In this document: positions 7,449 through 18,500 of the stretch, in pieces
Position numbering within the stretch: the stretch's first letter is position 1
How the letters are laid out: each line of letters opens with the position of its first letter
Assembly (NCBI GenBank): GCA_013359135.1
Contig: JABWCN010000029.1
Coordinates: 1 to 55,401, forward strand
Source: Pseudobdellovibrionaceae bacterium
GTDB lineage: Bacteria > Bdellovibrionota > Bdellovibrionia > Bdellovibrionales > Bdellovibrionaceae
Reading direction: 5' to 3'
Length of the DNA: 55,401 bases
Position numbers and translations under genes: made by a program
Notes under the pieces: model-generated
Told to the model about the DNA's origin: nothing
The model's input: the letters and a program-made list of their open reading frames with translations, nothing else
Database searches by the model: none

Positions 7449-9494
7449 TTAATCTTTCTTTGTCTTAACATACGTCACTTCAAAAGCTTTACAGGCTCTG
7501 AATTTCTGATTGCGATTTGCAACAGCAAATGCATCATTCATATCGTATTGCTGAAATATATCTAGTCCACGATCCAATAGAATTTTCCACCCATTATCAG
7601 CAACAATGTGCCTTGCATGGATTGTTTCACTTTCATCAAATTTCCATGAAAAGAGAAGGCCAGCAGGTTCAAGGCTCTCTTTCATCTGAGTTAAGAAATT
7701 TACTTGCTGTTCGGAATTGTGCTCATCCCTTATTGTATGTAAATTTACTTGAACTTCCTCATCATCTGGTTTGCATTTAACAATTTGCTCCAATAATTCC
7801 ATGAGATTTCTGGCTTGATAAAACAATCGGATATATGGGTCAGTAACTTCAATCTTTTTAGCTCCTTTAAGATATGGAATTAAAATATCTTCGTAAGAAA
7901 CTCCTTTCTGGTTTTCACTAAATGATATGTTTTGTTCAGAAAGAATTGATTGAACATTTGAATAAGGGCTGACATCGGTTATTACAATGTTTTCAATTGG
8001 TGATGACTCGGTTTCAGCACCACCTGTATGATAGATAGACTGGTGCTCTTTCTCTTCGAGTGTCGTAACAACGAAATCTTTATTTGATGATGTACTTGAA
8101 AATTTAAAATTAACTTTTGCGTAAGTAGAATCAATTCTCAACAATTGATCTTTAACTCTCTTGCGACCTTCAATTGCAAATTCTAACAATTCTTTAATTT
8201 CCACTTCAGTTGCTTCATTGTGCGGAAATAAAATCTTCATTAGGCCTGAGAAGGTCTTGTGAACACCATCTCTATCCCTCGTTGATATATCCGATCCTAG
8301 CTCAAAATAATTCTTATATTTCTGAGAATAATCGAAACTTCTAAGGTGTCGTAAGACTTCAGCAAAATAATCAACAACAAAACCATATCCACTTGAGAAC
8401 ATTTCTCCTCGAATAATATCAACTTCCCAGCCCGGAATATAAAAATGTAAACGATCTAGAAAGGCAGAGTCATGAAATTTTTCTGGCAGATCATCAAATA
8501 GATCAGAATGCTTTAGCATATAAGGAACTGACTTTGATGTATTCCCAACGAATGCCATTGAAGCTTCAGCTCCAAGAGTTTCCACACCTCTGGAAAATGT
8601 TTTATTAGCCATATAGTTTTTCATTACATCAACTAGGGCCTTATCAACCTTTTTTTGTTTCCCAGCAAACTCATCAAAAGCTACTGTATCCCAATAGCCA
8701 ACGAGGCCAAGCTTACCACTGGAGTTGTTTACGAATAATTTAGCCAGAGTGATTTCACCACCAGAAATCAATATCCCATGGGGAGAAAACTCAGAATAGA
8801 CGTGAGACTTACCTGTTCCTTTGGGTCCAAGCTCAATTAAATTATAGTTTCTTTCACAAAAAGGAATTAAACGCACAAGCTGAAGAAGTTTACTCCTTTT
8901 TCCAAACATCTCAGGATTAAATCCTATGCTTTGAAGAAGTAAATCAATCCATTCATCCGTTGAAAACTTGCGTCTTGTCTCAACATATTGGTCAAAATCA
9001 AATTGAGAGAGCTGAATTGGTTTAATCGAAGACATAACCCAAGGTACTGACTTATCTTCATCTGAAAAAGAGTATTCAAGTTCACATATACACCAAACAC
9101 CACCAACAAGAAGTTTAGGGTGTCTTTTAATTACATCAGAACTTACAGTTACGTCTTCAATACCGAGGTTTGAAAACTCAGCTTCGTAAACATCCTTTTT
9201 GTCATTCAGCGAAACACTGATTTTATCAATGACCTTATGTCGTCCTTTTTCTTTAATTGTAGAACGGATCAGGCCAGCTTCATTTCTATGCACATAATGT
9301 TTGCCAAGAATGTCTTTGACGGTTTCTATACCAGAATTGATACTTGCTTCATCAGCTGTTGCACAGTATTGTCCGAGAAGATACTCAAGGACATAAGAAG
9401 GAACAATCGCATTACCTTTAACTGCTTTCACGAGGTCTTTTCTGACAACAGTGCCAGCAAAAAGTTCTGTTATTTTTTTATTAAGCGTATTCAT
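7449..9494 (-). CDS. brxL: BREX Lon-like AAA+ protein BrxL
   Basis: BrxL is the Lon-protease-like ATPase of type 1 BREX, a ring-forming AAA+ protein that binds DNA and is needed for phage exclusion in studied systems. The 681-residue length is normal. Walker A lies in LIELGPKGTGKSHVYSE (about residue 226), followed by the family hallmark ILISGGEITLAKLFVN and Walker B VAFDEFAG. The C-terminal part is consistent with the Lon-like peptidase fold of the family. It follows pglZ after 11 bp. Position as last core BREX gene is canonical. Confidence 0.95.
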   Translation of the reverse strand: MNTLNKKITELFAGTVVRKDLVKAVKGNAIVPSYVLEYLLGQYCATADEASINSGIETVKDILGKHYVHRNEAGLIRSTIKEKGRHKVIDKISVSLNDKKDVYEAEFSNLGIEDVTVSSDVIKRHPKLLVGGVWCICELEYSFSDEDKSVPWVMSSIKPIQLSQFDFDQYVETRRKFSTDEWIDLLLQSIGFNPEMFGKRSKLLQLVRLIPFCERNYNLIELGPKGTGKSHVYSEFSPHGILISGGEITLAKLFVNNSSGKLGLVGYWDTVAFDEFAGKQKKVDKALVDVMKNYMANKTFSRGVETLGAEASMAFVGNTSKSVPYMLKHSDLFDDLPEKFHDSAFLDRLHFYIPGWEVDIIRGEMFSSGYGFVVDYFAEVLRHLRSFDYSQKYKNYFELGSDISTRDRDGVHKTFSGLMKILFPHNEATEVEIKELLEFAIEGRKRVKDQLLRIDSTYAKVNFKFSSTSSNKDFVVTTLEEKEHQSIYHTGGAETESSPIENIVITDVSPYSNVQSILSEQNISFSENQKGVSYEDILIPYLKGAKKIEVTDPYIRLFYQARNLMELLEQIVKCKPDDEEVQVNLHTIRDEHNSEQQVNFLTQMKESLEPAGLLFSWKFDESETIHARHIVADNGWKILLDRGLDIFQQYDMNDAFAVANRNQKFRACKAFEVTYVKTKKD

Positions 9495-9505
9495 ATGCCC
9501 CCATT

Positions 9506-11995
9506 CTAGAAGTCAAAATCACTTTGAAACGATCTTCTTAATGTATATTTGTAAGTTTTGTGAATTTTATACTTAGTCGTGTCTTTAATTTCCTCTTCTA
9601 AGCGCAATTCAACTTCTTTGTTATTAAACTTGTTAGCCTCTTGAGTAAGAACAAACTGAACTTTTAACTCCCGCTCTCTTGGATCAGAAGCTGTCATTTC
9701 AAAAAGTAGTTCTTTGGAATCACTGATAAGCACATCACCGCAATAGAGGCCGACTTTAATTTTAAGTGGTCGAACCTTATTTGTGACAGGTTCATTTTGA
9801 TAAAGGGCCACTGCTAATTGGCCAGTCGTTATTAAATGAGATGTACTTCCTAAGACATCGACAGAAACAAAACCGATGTCACTTTCACGTTTTTTTCTGA
9901 TATCAAGAACTGGAACAACAATTTCTTGCAGAGACGCACCACCGTGAACAAAACGAATGGCTGAACCTTTTTTTCTAATCCTATTTACAGATTTAGGAAT
10001 AGCAAAACTCACATCGCCTAAAATTCCAGCTTGTTTAGCATTAAAGACCTTAAATGAATTATTTGTAGCCTCAAAATCTTTACCTATTAAAAACCTTCGA
10101 TCTATCTGAAGAATATTACCTTTAATTGCACTGTCAGAAAGGAAATCACTTTCATCAAGATCTTTGTCTTGAAATAAAAAGCCATGATCGGCTGTGATTA
10201 CAATGCGGTTCGCATTTGATGAAGTAAGTTTTTTGACTATTTGAATAATAGTATCAAAAGTTCTTTCAACAGCAGCAGGAACTTGGTCAGGTGTTTTCCC
10301 AGCATTATCAATTTCATCGTGATATATGAAAGCAAAGTCATTGTCTTTAACTAAAACCTTAGTATCATTTAAATGCTTTTCAAGAAATTCACTAGCAAGA
10401 AGAACTGTTCCTTTGTGTTTAGGATAATCTTGTATGATTTTTCTTCTGTTTTCTGAACCCGCAGTTGATTTACCATCTGCAAAAACAGTTTCAACCTTTT
10501 CAGCATTTAGAGATAATTCATTTTGTGGAAGTAGTGCTGCCATGCCCAATTGGGTATAACTAGGAATAGTCGATTGAATAACATCTATTCCTCCTTCATA
10601 TCGATCAATTTGAAGGATTTTATTGAAAAGCTCTTTTCCTGCCTCAAAGCGAAGAGCATCTGAGACAATTACAAATACTTTATTCTTGTTTTCGAGGATA
10701 GGACTAATTGTTCGGTTAAAGAAATTTCTTTGAACTGAAATGCCAGAGGATTCCCAGTTTTCTAGAGAATCAATGTGTGGCTGCCATTCATTGTTCAACT
10801 TACCAAGAAAATTATTAGTGTACTGATTTTCTAACTGATCAATGAGTGGTTTAAGAACTGATGCTTGACCACTTTTACGAGTAAAATAGATAAACTTTCT
10901 GTAATTAAGATCAATTTTGTACCAGTTTTCAGTATATTTTTTAAATCCATCGACGAAGTTAGTGATCGATAAATTCGCACCATGAAGCAGATTGAAAAAC
11001 TGAGCAGCATGATGAATCGCCTCATAAACTTCTTTAATGTGATCTTTGTACCAGTGGGTAGAGTTTCTGCTTCTGATGAATGTATCACAATCATTGGGAT
11101 TTATTGTTTTATTGGCCAAATCATTTACGAGCAAACCAATAATCCTTTTGTCGACTAATTCAAAATAATCACATTCTTGAAGTTCCTTATACGAACGATT
11201 TTCCAAGTCATGACTAACATCGAGAATTTGTTCAAACTTTTTTGACAAAATTTCAAAGTCAGAAATTCGATGTCGATTGTTTTTCCAATTTCGCATGAAA
11301 ACATAGGCATTGTTGTTGAGTTTAGATCGTTTCTCAATACTCATCTGATAAGATGACTTAAAAAGCTCCAAGGCAAAATCTTTAACTGAAGGACTAGTTG
11401 AAAGATAGCCGTACGTCTTCTCTAAAGTCTTCCATAAAAAAAGATCAAGATTACACTCTTTGAGTAGCAGGTACTTTTCTTGACGATCTTTTGCTAGTTC
11501 TGAAAGGAGTTCTTGGACAACTGACTCAAGGCTTTCTTCAGCACCTAAGCAAATTGAATAAAGCTTCAGGCGAAGTTCTTCTTTGTTGGAAAAACCATGA
11601 ATAGATTCTTTTAATTTTTCTCTAAAAGCTTGTTTCTTAAAAAAAGAAACATGTTCTTGAACAAAATCAGCCCATTCAAACCCAAGTCCAATTTCACCAA
11701 GCCAGATTGAATTTTGGTCACTTCTAAATTCGCCGAAAGCAAGTTCCATATCGAGCAACCAGTTTTCTGCATCACCTAATCTTGGGCCTTCTTTATAGAT
11801 TAGGAATTTTGAGTCGATTTGCTCTCTTAAAACTCTACACTTAATAGAAAACTCGTTATTATTAATTTCAATTTTTTCAACTTCATTCAATTCAAGAGAT
11901 CTAAAATCATCCTTTAACTCTTTTTTAGTGTCATACCAAAAAACTACGCGATGAGTTTGAAAAAGCTTATCTAGTGCTTGCTTAATTTTACTCAT
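9506..11995 (-). CDS. pglZ: BREX alkaline-phosphatase-fold protein PglZ
   Basis: PglZ (829 residues) is a core BREX protein with an alkaline phosphatase-like fold. Metal-site motifs are visible in VFVIVSDALRFEAGKEL (about residue 445) and ITADHGFLFQD (about 603), and the family's C-terminal HGGASLQEIVVPVL is present. An N-terminal helical region of about 400 residues precedes the catalytic core, as in type 1 PglZ. It starts 3 bp after the pglX stop. The protein is thought to act with PglX in BREX methylation and restriction. Confidence 0.95.
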   Translation of the reverse strand: MSKIKQALDKLFQTHRVVFWYDTKKELKDDFRSLELNEVEKIEINNNEFSIKCRVLREQIDSKFLIYKEGPRLGDAENWLLDMELAFGEFRSDQNSIWLGEIGLGFEWADFVQEHVSFFKKQAFREKLKESIHGFSNKEELRLKLYSICLGAEESLESVVQELLSELAKDRQEKYLLLKECNLDLFLWKTLEKTYGYLSTSPSVKDFALELFKSSYQMSIEKRSKLNNNAYVFMRNWKNNRHRISDFEILSKKFEQILDVSHDLENRSYKELQECDYFELVDKRIIGLLVNDLANKTINPNDCDTFIRSRNSTHWYKDHIKEVYEAIHHAAQFFNLLHGANLSITNFVDGFKKYTENWYKIDLNYRKFIYFTRKSGQASVLKPLIDQLENQYTNNFLGKLNNEWQPHIDSLENWESSGISVQRNFFNRTISPILENKNKVFVIVSDALRFEAGKELFNKILQIDRYEGGIDVIQSTIPSYTQLGMAALLPQNELSLNAEKVETVFADGKSTAGSENRRKIIQDYPKHKGTVLLASEFLEKHLNDTKVLVKDNDFAFIYHDEIDNAGKTPDQVPAAVERTFDTIIQIVKKLTSSNANRIVITADHGFLFQDKDLDESDFLSDSAIKGNILQIDRRFLIGKDFEATNNSFKVFNAKQAGILGDVSFAIPKSVNRIRKKGSAIRFVHGGASLQEIVVPVLDIRKKRESDIGFVSVDVLGSTSHLITTGQLAVALYQNEPVTNKVRPLKIKVGLYCGDVLISDSKELLFEMTASDPRERELKVQFVLTQEANKFNNKEVELRLEEEIKDTTKYKIHKTYKYTLRRSFQSDFDF

Positions 11996-11998
11996 CAG

Positions 11999-14900
11999 TT
12001 ACTCCTCATCCTTATCAAGGCCCTTGATATTTTTTAAGGCTTTCCCGAATTTTGGATAGTTGACCTTCACACCATCGTCTAGGTCAATTTCTATACGTTG
12101 AGTAGCAAGTGGATAAAGAATGTCTTTTTCATATTCATTCAGTTCTGTAATCATTTTTTTTAATTGTTCAATTTCTTTTAGCGCAGAAGCTTTGTCTCTG
12201 GTTGATGCAGAGGCATCACCAAAAAGACGCTCTAGATTTTCACGTTTTGAATTCAATTTCGTTCTAAACTCTCGAAGGTAATTATTTAAGACAATGCTCA
12301 CAGTATCTGGGGTATATCGATGCATATAAATCAGAGCATTAAATGTTCCGTTTGGACTTGAGAACATCCAATAGATAGGACGTTTTCGATACATCTTCAC
12401 ATGATCATTATAAAAATCTTTGGCGAAGTATTTTCTTATATCTTTTCCAATAGCTTCTTCAAGGAACTTTAAATTCTCTTCAAAGTTTTTTTCGCCAAAC
12501 GTTACCTTAAGGAAACTTTTGAATCGTTCACTTATTTCATCAGCAAACCAGTCACCATCAAGTACTGGTATAACATTGTCTTCATCTGGTGAAAAGGTAG
12601 GTTTTGGAACTTGTTTTAGATAATCTTTAATTGTTTCGCCTTGATTTGCTAAGATGAGTCCCTCTTTATCTAGACTGTAGCGGCCAAACATACAACCGAC
12701 GGAATAAGAAATAAATTCTCGTAAAGTGTCTGATAGTAATAATTTTTCCAATTCCAGTTCAGTTTTTTCACCACCGTACCGATAATAGGGGTTAGCATAC
12801 AATGTTATTTCTTCAACATAAGTATCCGGTAAGAACTGGTCGCCCAATTCAAAAGCGCCAATAAATAGTTCATTGTTCTTGGATTCCAATCTGCAAAGCT
12901 CTTGAGTCAACTCATTCCAATGTTTACGAAGTGATGTGTATGAATTTTTGAGTGTACTATTCCTATATACCGCAGTGAGAATCTCTAATTCAGTAAAATC
13001 CCAAGCTGTTTCTCTTGAGTTCCAATCATCTCTAGTTATTTGGATACAAGTTGAAATTAAAGACGAAACTTCATTTTTAATTTTATTAAATGCATTTTCA
13101 TCTACCGGAAGGCGCTCAATATCACCTACCTGAAAGGCTAAAGTGGGGTTCAGTATTTTTAGAAATTCACGACAGACACGCGAAGTTAAAAATCCTAAAG
13201 ACACTTGCGCAGACATTTGTGGACTGCAAAACATTGTCATCCCATTGACATCAAATAAAAATCCAGGGTCTATAATTCGACTGCCGAAATATGAGGAACT
13301 CAACAGTGTCCAAGTTACGCCAGGCCTAAAATAGTATGACTGGTTTCGCAATATCGACCTTTCAAATAATTTAAGGCGTTCGCCATCATTCTCCCAATCC
13401 ACAACATATTCGCAGTTGCCAAAGTATTTCCGAAAGTCTCCACCTTTGTTATAGGGAAACCATTTCATGTGACTAGCTTTTGCCTTTTCAGAGTTCTCAA
13501 AGTTGAATCCAATTTTATTCAGACTAAGCTCATGCCAAATACGGACAAACTTTGCATTCTCACCAGTTGTCATGCCATTCCTGGATGTGTTGTAAAAACC
13601 TAATGGCTTCGTAGTTGAAAATATCTTGAAGATTTTTGGAGCTACCCAAAAAGCAATCGGACCTCCCGGAATATTTTTGAAGTCGGAAGCAGAGGCACGG
13701 TAAAACCAACCACATCTTGGATTTTCTATTGCCTCTAATGTTTTTGGTGCTTGATTTTCTGAACCTCTAAAATCTGCAAGTCGAACATATCCACCTTTAA
13801 AATCGAGCTTATGGTAATTCTCAAGAGTGAAAGTACAAATGGGCACTGTTGCCCCGTCAAAACCTGAATATTCTAGTTGTACAAGTGAGGTAATAGTTTT
13901 CTTATCAATAAGAAAGCTTCTCAATTTTTCATACGATGAGATAAACATCCATACAAATGGAGTCATAAATCCAAGCTGACCTTTGGTTAAAGCAAGCTCA
14001 GCATTTCTAACCATAAATGCAGAAAACAAATCCGATTTTACATCCGAATAATTTTCTTTTAACCATGCCCCCAGACGACCATTCATTCCTTTGCCACCCA
14101 TGTAAGGGGGATTAGCAATGACAACATGATAAACAGGAGAGAGGAATTTTACTTGAATGAGTAAGTGTAAAACTTTTGAATGAGTATGAGATAAAAGTAA
14201 GTGGCCAGAAACATTTTTCTTATCAAGCAAACTCAAAAAACTATCTACATCTGTAAGTTCTGGTCTGATGAGTGAGCCAAAGTTCTTCGCTTCTTCAAAC
14301 TGACATAGCGTATTTTTAAATTGCTCAGTAAACAAATCACGACCAATATGATCCATGTAATCTTTAATTTCATTCGTATCAAATTGAATATTTTCAAGAA
14401 CACAGATATTAGGCTGAACAGGGTTTCTAAAGTAGCGACGCTGTTTTTCACGAGCCTTGATTGTGAGTGCGAATGCAGCTAATTCCCCAGCACGTTGATC
14501 AATTTCAATCCCAAAAAGGTTATTTTTTAATATTAGAGATGGAATTTCATTAGGGTCGATACCTTCTTCTTCGTACATTAAATAAAGTAGATCAAATGCA
14601 TAAACGAGCATGTGACCAGATCCGCAAGCCGGGTCACAGATTTTGATTTCCTCAGGTCCTTTAATTTTTAGAAAGTCATTCTCTACAGTTTCTGGCTTAA
14701 TGTAATACTCCATCTTTGAAATTAGATTGGAGTTGGGTCGATTTAACATCCATAAACGACCAAGTGAGTTTTCAACAAGGTAGCGAACAATCCAGTTTGG
14801 CGTAAAAAGCTGAGTTGCGGCAGGGATATTTTCAGGTGTGATTTTCTTGTTATTCTTTAAGCCCGCAAAAACTTCGTCTTTCTTTTCAGAGATGTAGAAC

Positions 14901-15508
14901 TGATAAAGCCAACCAATGACTTCGACGTTTTCACAGTTTTCTGCGCTTAATGCCTGTCTTGTTTTTGAAATAATAGAAGATTCAGAAAGAAGATCGTCTG
15001 GCATTAAAAGCTCTGTATAGTCATCAATCTTCTCAAATAAAAAAGGCATTATTGAGTGATAGTAATTACATGACATCAAAAGTAATAGTTTGTAGGCATC
15101 ATTTTGAGGATCAGAAGAAGAAGCTTTGCCAGATAGAAGAGCAATAACCTGATCTTTGGTTTCCTTTCTTCCAAGCTCGTCTTTAATGTGTCCAGATTTG
15201 GCTTCCATCAAGATTTCAGGCTGAGTATGTTCTGCTCTTGCAGGAGTTAGAACACCCAAGACAGAATACTGTTTTACATCCATGTATCTCAGAGCACAGA
15301 AGCGGTTAAACCATGTATAGGCAATCTTCTCGATAACTTGATCTTCACTTGTATCATTAATTTCTTTTTTAAGATCATCAATTAAGGATTTTTTCGCACG
15401 AATATCCACATTATCTTGAGTTAGATAATAATCTATTTTCTTTTTCACGACATCCATCAGGTATCGTCGCGACTCTTGTGCAAAGCTCTTTAAAACGCTC
15501 GTATCCAT
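11999..15508 (-). CDS. pglX: BREX adenine-specific DNA methyltransferase PglX
   Basis: PglX (1169 residues) methylates the BREX recognition site on host DNA, marking self. The SAM-binding motif DPACGSGHMLVYAFD lies near residue 294 and the catalytic motif IANPPYMGG near 467, which marks N6-adenine methylation. The N-terminal region and the long C-terminal region, likely for target recognition, match the usual size. The gene lies between brxC and pglZ in the type 1 order. No restriction nuclease domain is visible. The recognised DNA site cannot be predicted from sequence. Confidence 0.96.
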   Translation of the reverse strand: MDTSVLKSFAQESRRYLMDVVKKKIDYYLTQDNVDIRAKKSLIDDLKKEINDTSEDQVIEKIAYTWFNRFCALRYMDVKQYSVLGVLTPARAEHTQPEILMEAKSGHIKDELGRKETKDQVIALLSGKASSSDPQNDAYKLLLLMSCNYYHSIMPFLFEKIDDYTELLMPDDLLSESSIISKTRQALSAENCENVEVIGWLYQFYISEKKDEVFAGLKNNKKITPENIPAATQLFTPNWIVRYLVENSLGRLWMLNRPNSNLISKMEYYIKPETVENDFLKIKGPEEIKICDPACGSGHMLVYAFDLLYLMYEEEGIDPNEIPSLILKNNLFGIEIDQRAGELAAFALTIKAREKQRRYFRNPVQPNICVLENIQFDTNEIKDYMDHIGRDLFTEQFKNTLCQFEEAKNFGSLIRPELTDVDSFLSLLDKKNVSGHLLLSHTHSKVLHLLIQVKFLSPVYHVVIANPPYMGGKGMNGRLGAWLKENYSDVKSDLFSAFMVRNAELALTKGQLGFMTPFVWMFISSYEKLRSFLIDKKTITSLVQLEYSGFDGATVPICTFTLENYHKLDFKGGYVRLADFRGSENQAPKTLEAIENPRCGWFYRASASDFKNIPGGPIAFWVAPKIFKIFSTTKPLGFYNTSRNGMTTGENAKFVRIWHELSLNKIGFNFENSEKAKASHMKWFPYNKGGDFRKYFGNCEYVVDWENDGERLKLFERSILRNQSYYFRPGVTWTLLSSSYFGSRIIDPGFLFDVNGMTMFCSPQMSAQVSLGFLTSRVCREFLKILNPTLAFQVGDIERLPVDENAFNKIKNEVSSLISTCIQITRDDWNSRETAWDFTELEILTAVYRNSTLKNSYTSLRKHWNELTQELCRLESKNNELFIGAFELGDQFLPDTYVEEITLYANPYYRYGGEKTELELEKLLLSDTLREFISYSVGCMFGRYSLDKEGLILANQGETIKDYLKQVPKPTFSPDEDNVIPVLDGDWFADEISERFKSFLKVTFGEKNFEENLKFLEEAIGKDIRKYFAKDFYNDHVKMYRKRPIYWMFSSPNGTFNALIYMHRYTPDTVSIVLNNYLREFRTKLNSKRENLERLFGDASASTRDKASALKEIEQLKKMITELNEYEKDILYPLATQRIEIDLDDGVKVNYPKFGKALKNIKGLDKDEE

Positions 15509-15516
15509 GCTATTTC

Positions 15517-18500
15517 CTAAATTTGAATTTTATTCCCTTGTTTCAATTCATCAACAAGTGCAGTTTTTAATAGTTTCAAATACTCATCAATGTCAGTCTC
15601 TGAATCAAGAACTGGTTTACCATAATTAGGCGATACGCTCTTAATAGGAACAAGCTTTACCGCAGGGCCTATTGTCTTATTTGTGGCAGTGTTTTTCTTG
15701 GCCTCAATCGTTGAAAGTATTGAATTATAGTCATTTGTTTCAAAACTTGTAGATGCTTGCTTCACAAGTGCAATAAATGTTTTATCTTTTAAACTAGCGA
15801 TCGCCCTTGAAAATTTTTGATCTACTTGCTCTTTTTCGATAGCAGTAAGTGAGTTGTATCCATCAGCTTTCTGAACCCTTGATCTAAAACCTTCAATAGA
15901 TACTTTGGCTTTTTCCATTTCGCTGCTTAAGGCATCTGAAATTCGCTTTTTTAGTTGATCAACAATTTCTTTGGCACGCTTCATTTTGTTGCCAGTGAAA
16001 CAGTCATTACTTTTAAGGATGGAATTTAATTCTGAAAGTTCTTCTTTTTCAATGAAGTCAAAGTTGGCACTATCATTAGAGATAAATAAAAAAGCTTCTC
16101 TAAAAATATCTTTTTGTGATCCTGCCATGAATGTTTTAATTGGCGCAATTACCTTTTCTTTAGCATCTAACAGTTCATCTTCGACTTCGGATAGACTAGT
16201 TAAAAAGAATCCATATTGCTTCTTTGCTATCGAGTCTAGCTTTTCAGCGATAGGGATTAGAACTATTAGAAAGGGGAACTGCTCTTTTTGATAAGTGAGC
16301 TTAGTTACTTCCTCGCTCAATGTTTTTAATTTGTTTATCGTATCTTGAGCAAGTGCTTTAGCCTCTGTTGCTAGTGGTTGATCGTCAAAGAAATCCTTGT
16401 AGAAATCTTTAAGCTGACGAACCTGTGATGATGTATATTCTGCTTGAGATTCAATAATGACCTGTTGATGTTTCTGAGTGTTTAAAATTGCACTTTCAAG
16501 ATCACGTCCTTCAAGTAGATTTCCGTCTAGGCGGAGTTCAATTTTGCCTCGAGTACATAGTTTAGCAAGAGTGCATTGAGTAGCAATCTGTGCCCATCCG
16601 TAAGGCTTTACCTCGAAGTGAGCAATAAGCGACTTGATAGTCATTCGATTGCCTTTCATTGCGTTCATCTTAATAACTGAGACAACCTCTTGTTCTGATT
16701 CAATTAAATCATTTGTAAAGCTAACCTGACTTGATGGTGAAAGCAGTTGAGAGATTTGTTGCTCAGAATAGTTCGTACCTTTAAGCATTTGTAAGTTTGG
16801 ATAAGACTTTTTGATGAGTTCAATAAAAGCCTCAGATATCCTTACCTTTGGATCTTTTAATCCAATATCTAAAACATCTGAACCGATTGATAATTTTGCT
16901 TTGGCGAGTAAGTCTTTAATTCGAGTTTCAATATCACTTGATCTTCTGTGGTTCTGATCAGCTTTTTCTCTTAAAATTCGTGAGATGGACTCTTGTTGAG
17001 AAGTGTTGGTGTTTTGTCGAATGTAGCGATTAGTTTTTTGCTGCATCATTAAGTCTTTGATAAGCCTTTCATCAGACGGCATGATGACGAAAAGTTCTGA
17101 CTTTGCAAAAGCCTGAGTCAGAATTACATCATCCTTTCCAGTGTATTCATGAAATGGCGTGATAATGTTGATGGCCAACTCCTTTTCACGTCCCATGAGT
17201 CTGTCGTCGAGTTTTCTAGCATATTCATAATCATAACCATTCACATCATAGCGAATTTTTTTTGTCCCAATAACTGAGTCAAAGATAGTCTGTGCAAGGT
17301 CGGTTGCGAGTTGTTGAGCATCAACATCAGTGTTCTTAATCTCTTCTTCTACGTCTTTCTCATCATTTGTCAGGAACTCAAAAATATCACCATTTCGCTG
17401 GATATAGGTTTGCTGTTCTAAAAGACTTAAAGCATTTTCAATTTCTTTCTTTAAAGTAGGAATATCTTTGTCGAAGCTGTCATACATTAAAACAGTGAGG
17501 TTTCTGACAGTACTTTTAAAGTCTTTTACATATTTTACTAGAAAGAGAGCCTTTAGAAGCTGCACTGCAAATTTATTATCTAGGTTTCTTTCGGCAACAG
17601 TAATTGCGCTTTGGATTTGAGCTTTCAATGCCGTTCTTAGACCTTCAAACATTAGGTCAAAGGTTGCAAGTTTGCCGACTTCTTTGGTGATGATTTGTTT
17701 TGCTACTTGCTGGAATACTCCAAGCATTGAGCGTTCACCAACAGAGCTATGCTTCCCTTCAAAGGCATTATGAAATGACAAATTTTGAATTGAGGTTTGA
17801 AACAAATCGAACTGGTAAGGAATGAATGGATAAGCTGATACAAAATGCTCTTTGTCTCGATAGTTTTTATAAACTTTTGCTCCATCAGCAAAATCAAAAA
17901 GGGTCTTAAAATTATTAACCTGACTATCATAGAGAGCTTCAATAGTTTTTTTCGAATCATCTGTTTTACTTAAAAGACGAATTTGAATTACTTCTGAAAC
18001 GTCTGCGCTTGTAAGCTTCAAACGATTACTGAATCTTGCTTGAATTTTTGAAAAGTCATTACCTTGTTGTTTAGTCATGTCTCCGACAATAGCATCCATG
18101 TCTTCTTGAGCGGTCACGATGACCCAAGCTTTGCCATTACATTTAGTAGCTAAACTTTCAGCTATTGTTTGGAGGTTCGTCATAAGCTTTACGTTATCGG
18201 CAATATATTGGCCAACCTCATCGACAAAAAAGTTCAAGCGAAAATCTTTTGATTGCTTTGCAATGTATGCATTAATTTGTTCAGCAAAATCTTCAATGGA
18301 AAGCTTATAGCTGTTTCTATATGAATCTAAAATTCCATTATTGCCCTGATTTTTATCGCCAGTGGTGTCTGCATAAGCCTTATCAATGTTTTTCTTTTCA
18401 AGAACCGCTTGTTCTCTTCCTGTTTCCCATGATTTTTTTGCTATTTTTTCATAAGCAGTTTTAAAATCCGCTAGCTCTCCACGGGAATCTAAATCCCTTT

